Assembly: GCA_947174575.1 (NCBI GenBank)
Contig: CAMWJM010000031.1
Location: 1 to 9,478, forward strand
DNA length: 9,478 nt
Reading direction: 5' to 3'
DNA from: an uncultured Alistipes sp.
GTDB taxonomy: Bacteria; Bacteroidota; Bacteroidia; Bacteroidales; Rikenellaceae
Shown here: piece after piece, positions 5,984 through 9,478 of the stretch
Numbering within the stretch: the first letter of the stretch is position 1
Layout of the letters: the number at the start of each line of letters is the position of its first letter
The notes under the pieces: model-generated
What the model was told of the DNA's origin: nothing
The model's database searches: none
Seen by the model: the letters and a program-made list of their open reading frames with translations, nothing else
Made by a program: the position numbers and the translations under genes

Positions 5984-7946
5984 AGACGCTCAATTCGGTT
6001 ACCGACAGGAATGCCGAGGTGTTTTTGGTGTCTTTGTTCCAGTGGATCAGCACCGCGTCGTCGGTCAGGATGCGCACGGCATCGGTTTCGACGGGGTCGA
6101 ACTCGAAGAGATATTCGACGAAATGGGGCTGGATGAAAACCGTGTCCGATGCGGGCAACGCCGGGGTCGGGCGATAGCCGCCGACATCGTACCAGCGGCC
6201 GTCGGCTCCCCGGTACTGGATGCTGAGCGACGAGAACCAGCCGCCGAACTCCTCCATGCAGCCCATGTGCAGCGCGACGGCATGCACCGTGCGGCGCTCG
6301 GCCCACTCGTAGCCCAGGAAGTCGATCTTGGGCAGGCACTGTTCGGCCGCGAGCGTGTAGAACACCGAACCCTCGCCGCCGAGTACGCCGTCGTTGAGCA
6401 CTTCGACGCCGTCGGCATACATCGGGTGCCCGAACGTGATCCAGCACTTGTAGAGCACCTCTTTGTTCGTTTTCGCGACGTTGGCGAGGATGTTTTTCGC
6501 CTCGGGCGCGATGTTGCGGCCGCGCACGACGATCTCGAACTCCTTTTCGATATGCTCTTTGCCGTTCGAGAGCGAGAGCGTCACGGGATATTTGCCCGTG
6601 GCGGTCGTCGTTCCCGTGAGGCGGCCGCCGTCGAACTTCAGACCTGCGGGCAGCTCGCCTGCGACGAGCGCCCAGTCGCAATTCCGGTTCGTTATGCAGG
6701 CGAAAGAGTAGTCGACCTCTGCGCCCGACTCGATGCGGGGTGCGGGGCCTACGCAGAATTCCAGCGGTGCTTCGAACGCAGCTTTCGTGTTGATCGTCAG
6801 CACCCGCTTGTCGCCCGTGCCCGTGATCTTGCCGCCCTTGGCGCATACGATCTTTATGGCCATTTCCACCGTGCGGTCGATCATGTCCTCGATCGAAGCG
6901 TCGGGCATGTCGAAGCGCGTGATGTTGATGTAGCGGTCGTTGAAGGGCTTCGTCCAATGGTCGAAAGGCATGGTGAGCTGCGCGGGGAGACTCTTGGCTC
7001 CATAGAGCACGCCGAGTATGCCGCCCACCGTCGCCGTCTGGTTGTCGGCGTCGAAGCCCATGGCGCAGCCCAGATCCATGGTGCGCTGCAGGTCGCCGTG
7101 GCCGTAGAGGAGCGTCAGAATGCCGCAGGCGCCGTTGAGGTTGGCGTTCCAGATGGTCTTGGTCATGGCGGGTTCGTCGACGTAGTAAGCCCGGGCCATT
7201 TCGGCACGCGCCGCCTGCCAGTTGTCCGGATATTTTTCATAGAGAGCCACCATGTGCCGCACCGTCCGGGCGTAGCGGTCGTCGGCCGGCAGATATTTCA
7301 GCGCGCCGAGCACCAGTTTCTTGATGTCCTTTTCGAAGAAAGCCGCCGAGTACATCGCGCCGTAGTGGATCGTCGGAGCGATCGCCCAGTCGTCGCTGGT
7401 GATGCGGGCGGCCCAGGCCGACTTTTCGGCCGCATAGCGAACCATACCCGGGGCCGTGTAGCTCCAGATTTCGTTGATGAGCTGCGGGTCGATCTGGTAC
7501 CAGTGGGGATTGTAGCGCTTGTCGCCGGTGAACGGAGGGGTGAATCCGTAGTGCATCAACCCCAGGGCCGCCCGGTTGGCGAGCCATACGCGGTCGCGGA
7601 TGTGGTGCATCCAGCCCTCGCGCATTTGGGCGAACGTGGGTTCGTAGCCGTACTTCTCCATGAGCATCAGATAGAGATACTCCACGTCGGTGTCGTCGTC
7701 CGAGAAAGCGCCGTCGTACTGCTCCATTTTGACCAGGCTTTTGGAGTAGCCGAACGGGAAGAGCGCTTCGTCGCCCTCTTTCTCGATGAATTTGTTCTCG
7801 AACGGGAGGCCGTACATGTTGCCGACCATTTGACCGAGCCACGCTCCCGCTATCTTGTCGCGCAGTTCGGCGACCGTTATCCGCTTCTGGGCCGAGGCAG
7901 AGCCTGCGACGGCGCAGAGCGCGAGGATATACAACAGTTTTTTCAT
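5973..7946 (-). CDS. Secreted ADP-ribosylglycohydrolase-fold enzyme with Ig-like and discoidin-like C-terminal domains
   Basis: 657 residues. Residues 1-19 are a signal peptide (MKKLLYILALCAVAGSASA, then Q), with no lipobox Cys at the cleavage site, so a soluble periplasmic or secreted enzyme is predicted. Residues about 25-345 are an ADPRH/DraG-type all-helical domain. It has the opening GAWLGQMVGNMYG (34-46; the usual GDALG has N for D), a first acidic metal motif SDDDTD (82-87) and a second, GFDADNQT (297-304). The family binds two Mg or Mn ions and hydrolyses the glycosidic bond of ADP-ribose to a protein or small molecule. Residues about 405-475 resemble a bacterial putative-Ig (He_PIG) domain, with LPAGLKFDGGRLTGTT. 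Residues about 478-657 look like an F5/8 type C (discoidin) beta-sandwich, with SLSIQYRGADGRWYDVG. These two modules suggest binding to a glycan or macromolecule. The gene overlaps the next one by 11 bp, indicating translational coupling. The substrate is unknown; a different ribosidic bond is possible. Confidence 0.88.
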   Translation of the reverse strand: MKKLLYILALCAVAGSASAQKRITVAELRDKIAGAWLGQMVGNMYGLPFENKFIEKEGDEALFPFGYSKSLVKMEQYDGAFSDDDTDVEYLYLMLMEKYGYEPTFAQMREGWMHHIRDRVWLANRAALGLMHYGFTPPFTGDKRYNPHWYQIDPQLINEIWSYTAPGMVRYAAEKSAWAARITSDDWAIAPTIHYGAMYSAAFFEKDIKKLVLGALKYLPADDRYARTVRHMVALYEKYPDNWQAARAEMARAYYVDEPAMTKTIWNANLNGACGILTLLYGHGDLQRTMDLGCAMGFDADNQTATVGGILGVLYGAKSLPAQLTMPFDHWTKPFNDRYINITRFDMPDASIEDMIDRTVEMAIKIVCAKGGKITGTGDKRVLTINTKAAFEAPLEFCVGPAPRIESGAEVDYSFACITNRNCDWALVAGELPAGLKFDGGRLTGTTTATGKYPVTLSLSNGKEHIEKEFEIVVRGRNIAPEAKNILANVAKTNKEVLYKCWITFGHPMYADGVEVLNDGVLGGEGSVFYTLAAEQCLPKIDFLGYEWAERRTVHAVALHMGCMEEFGGWFSSLSIQYRGADGRWYDVGGYRPTPALPASDTVFIQPHFVEYLFEFDPVETDAVRILTDDAVLIHWNKDTKNTSAFLSVTELSVYEN

Positions 7947-7968
7947 CGGTTTTTCGTATTGGTTGTCA

Positions 7969-9478
7969 TCAATAGCCGTTGATCTGGCTCAACTTGGGAT
8001 TCGCATTGAGAATCTCGGTCGGAATGGGATAGATCGTGGAACGGGCTGCCGAGCGTTCGGGTTTCGCCCACCACGGATCGCAGAACTTGCCGAAACGGAT
8101 CAGGTCGTTGCGCCGCCACAGCTCCCAGGCGAACTCGCGGCCGCGCTCGTTGAGAAGCTCGTCGAGCGTCAACTCGGCCTGGGTGTAGGGAGCGAGTCCC
8201 GCACGGGTGCGGATGGCCCGGAAGTCGGGATGGTCGATCGCTTCGGCGACGCGTCCCTGACGCATGAGCGCCTCCACCCACATCATCACCACGTCGGCAT
8301 AACGGATGAGGACGAAATCGTTGTCCATCGTGATGGAGCTGCTCGTCAGGCGTCCGTCGTTCTGGAACTGGTATTTGTAGAGTCGGGCGCCGTCGGCCTT
8401 GGTGCCCGTCGCGTCGTCGCCTTTCGCACGACCGGCGCCGTCGAAGAGCGCTTCGTCGAATACGGCGTTGAACGGCGCATCGGGGAAGAGGGTCGACTCG
8501 GAGTGGATGAACGTCAGGTCGCGGCGTCGGTCTTCGGGCGAGTAGCGCTGGAAGAAGTCGGGCTGGCATACGAAGCCGTCCCAGTTGGCGTAGGGGATGT
8601 TGAACGTATCTTTCGTCCATTGCGAGTCGGGCAGCGTGAGGATGTGGATCATGAACGTATAGTCGCTGCTGCCGCTCGTATTGGCCGTGTCGTAGGGGAT
8701 GACGAAGATGTTTTCGCGCGAACCCTCGTTTTGGGGGACGAAGTTGGCTTCGAAATTCGGCTCTATGATGTAATGACCCGAATCGATGACCTGCTTGCAG
8801 GCCGCCTCGGCCTCTTTCCACATCGGTTTGCCGATCAGCACCTCGGCGTTGAGGTAGAGTTTCGCGAGCAGGGCGTAGGCGCCGCCTTTGGTCATACGGC
8901 CGTAGCTGCCCGTGGTCGGCACCTCTTCCATGAGGTCGATGTTGTCCAGAATCTCCTGCTCGATGAACTTGAACACGAATTCACGGCTTTTCGGCTCGGG
9001 ATAGGAGGTGTCGGTGTAGTCTATCGAGAAAGGAATCTGATCCCAGCAGTCGATCGCCAGAAAATACATGAAAGCGCGCAGGATTTTGACTTCGGCTTCG
9101 AGGTGCGTCTTGGCGTCGAACACCATCTCCGAAAGACTCATTTCGTAGAGGATGTCGTTGCAGGTCGCGATCGTGTTGAAGCAGGCGTTCCAACCCTCCC
9201 GGAGCAGCTTGTCCGAGGGATCCCATTGGTGGCGGTGCAGGCGCAGGTAGCGGCCGCCGTCGTCCCAATGTCCGTCGTCGCGTTTGGGGGCGCAGCATTC
9301 GTCGGCCGACAGCAGCATCAGGGTATAAAGCCCCTGCTCCTTGCCGAATGCCTGCAGATGACGGTATGCGCGGCCGGCGGTGGCCACGACTTCCTGTTCG
9401 TTCTTCAAGAAGTCGTCCATCGGAATTTCGCTGTAGACCTCCTCCGAGAGGTCGAAGCAACCGGTCAGCGCGAACGCT
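7969..9478 (-). CDS. SusD/RagB-family outer-membrane nutrient-binding lipoprotein (5' end cut by window edge)
   Basis: This is the surface substrate-binding partner of a SusC TonB-dependent transporter; SusD proteins cap the SusC barrel and capture the ligand. The frame stays open to the window edge. The first visible residues, AFALTGC, are the end of a lipoprotein signal peptide with lipobox L-T-G-C (Cys codon 9459-9457), so only about 10-15 residues are missing. The methionine at 9420 is therefore internal and not the start. Family hallmarks are the N-terminal segment with DDGGRY and LHRHQW, the run IRYADVVMMWVEAL, the motif LLNERGREFAWELWRRNDLIRFGKF-like near the C-terminus (only its first part is decisive), and the classical ending PIPTEILNANP...QINGY. 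The visible length of 502 residues is normal for SusD. The residues after Cys (F-D-L-S-E-E) are acidic, fitting surface display. It lies 22 bp upstream of the first glycohydrolase gene. The ligand cannot be predicted from sequence; the neighbours suggest a riboside. The family call is very secure. Confidence 0.96.
   Translation of the reverse strand, partial: AFALTGCFDLSEEVYSEIPMDDFLKNEQEVVATAGRAYRHLQAFGKEQGLYTLMLLSADECCAPKRDDGHWDDGGRYLRLHRHQWDPSDKLLREGWNACFNTIATCNDILYEMSLSEMVFDAKTHLEAEVKILRAFMYFLAIDCWDQIPFSIDYTDTSYPEPKSREFVFKFIEQEILDNIDLMEEVPTTGSYGRMTKGGAYALLAKLYLNAEVLIGKPMWKEAEAACKQVIDSGHYIIEPNFEANFVPQNEGSRENIFVIPYDTANTSGSSDYTFMIHILTLPDSQWTKDTFNIPYANWDGFVCQPDFFQRYSPEDRRRDLTFIHSESTLFPDAPFNAVFDEALFDGAGRAKGDDATGTKADGARLYKYQFQNDGRLTSSSITMDNDFVLIRYADVVMMWVEALMRQGRVAEAIDHPDFRAIRTRAGLAPYTQAELTLDELLNERGREFAWELWRRNDLIRFGKFCDPWWAKPERSAARSTIYPIPTEILNANPKLSQINGY

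Noticed and set aside
7947..7968. Promoter between SusD and the first ADPRH gene
   Set aside because: The gap is only 22 bp and shows no promoter element; co-transcription is the simpler reading.
1360..7982. Long plus-strand open frames (510, 535, 586 and 712 residues) opposite the minus-strand genes
   Set aside because: They are antisense to genes with clear family motifs, show no recognisable domain or signal sequence, and have the Arg/Ala/Val/His-rich composition expected from the reverse strand of GC-rich coding DNA.
1..9478. CRISPR arrays, tRNA/rRNA genes, insertion sequences or attachment sites
   Set aside because: No regularly spaced repeats, cloverleaf-like intergenic segments, transposase genes or flanking direct repeats were seen. 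Nearly all of the window is accounted for by protein-coding genes.

Overview
The window is a gene-dense stretch of a Bacteroidetes (Bacteroidota) chromosome. The evidence is a SusD/RagB-family lipoprotein with the family's typical C-terminal ending, repeated lipoprotein signal peptides, short A-rich spacers with little Shine-Dalgarno sequence, and a signal of the surface-lipoprotein type (Cys followed by D-K-D-D-D). The coding sequence is GC-rich, which fits Alistipes/Rikenellaceae better than low-GC Bacteroides. That genus-level guess is inference from composition only.

All seven supported genes lie on the minus strand, so transcription runs from right to left. In order they are: a SusD-like outer-membrane glycan-binding lipoprotein (9478-7969, start just outside the window); a 657-residue secreted ADP-ribosylglycohydrolase-fold (ADPRH) enzyme with Ig-like and discoidin-like C-terminal domains (7946-5973); a 534-residue ADPRH lipoprotein (5983-4379); its 508-residue tandem paralogue (4375-2849); a secreted alpha/beta-hydrolase esterase with a second, apparently dead hydrolase-like half (2844-1210); a ten-helix inner-membrane sugar/nucleoside-type permease of the drug/metabolite transporter superfamily (1179-178); and the first 43 residues of another lipoprotein (131-1, cut by the window edge). 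The genes overlap by 11 bp or are separated by only 3, 4, 22, 30 and 46 bp. No promoter or convincing terminator is visible, so the set reads as part of one operon. Its SusC partner and regulator are expected beyond position 9478.

The set is that of a polysaccharide-utilisation-locus (PUL)-type uptake system. SusC/SusD would import a substrate across the outer membrane, periplasmic glycohydrolases and an esterase would trim it, and an inner-membrane permease would take up the released sugar. Three ADPRH-fold enzymes together with this class of permease recall the ribose-utilisation (rus) locus of Bacteroides thetaiotaomicron. The most economical hypothesis is therefore scavenging of ribose-containing compounds such as nucleosides, ADP-ribose or ADP-ribosylated molecules. 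That is inference: neither the substrate nor the bond cleaved can be read from the sequence.

Points most worth a second look are the unusual metal-site motifs shared by the three ADPRH proteins, the in-register tandem duplication of two of them, the half-dead double esterase, and the predicted compartment of each product. Long plus-strand open frames opposite every gene are artefacts of GC-rich coding sequence. There is no gap of 300 bases or more without a gene.
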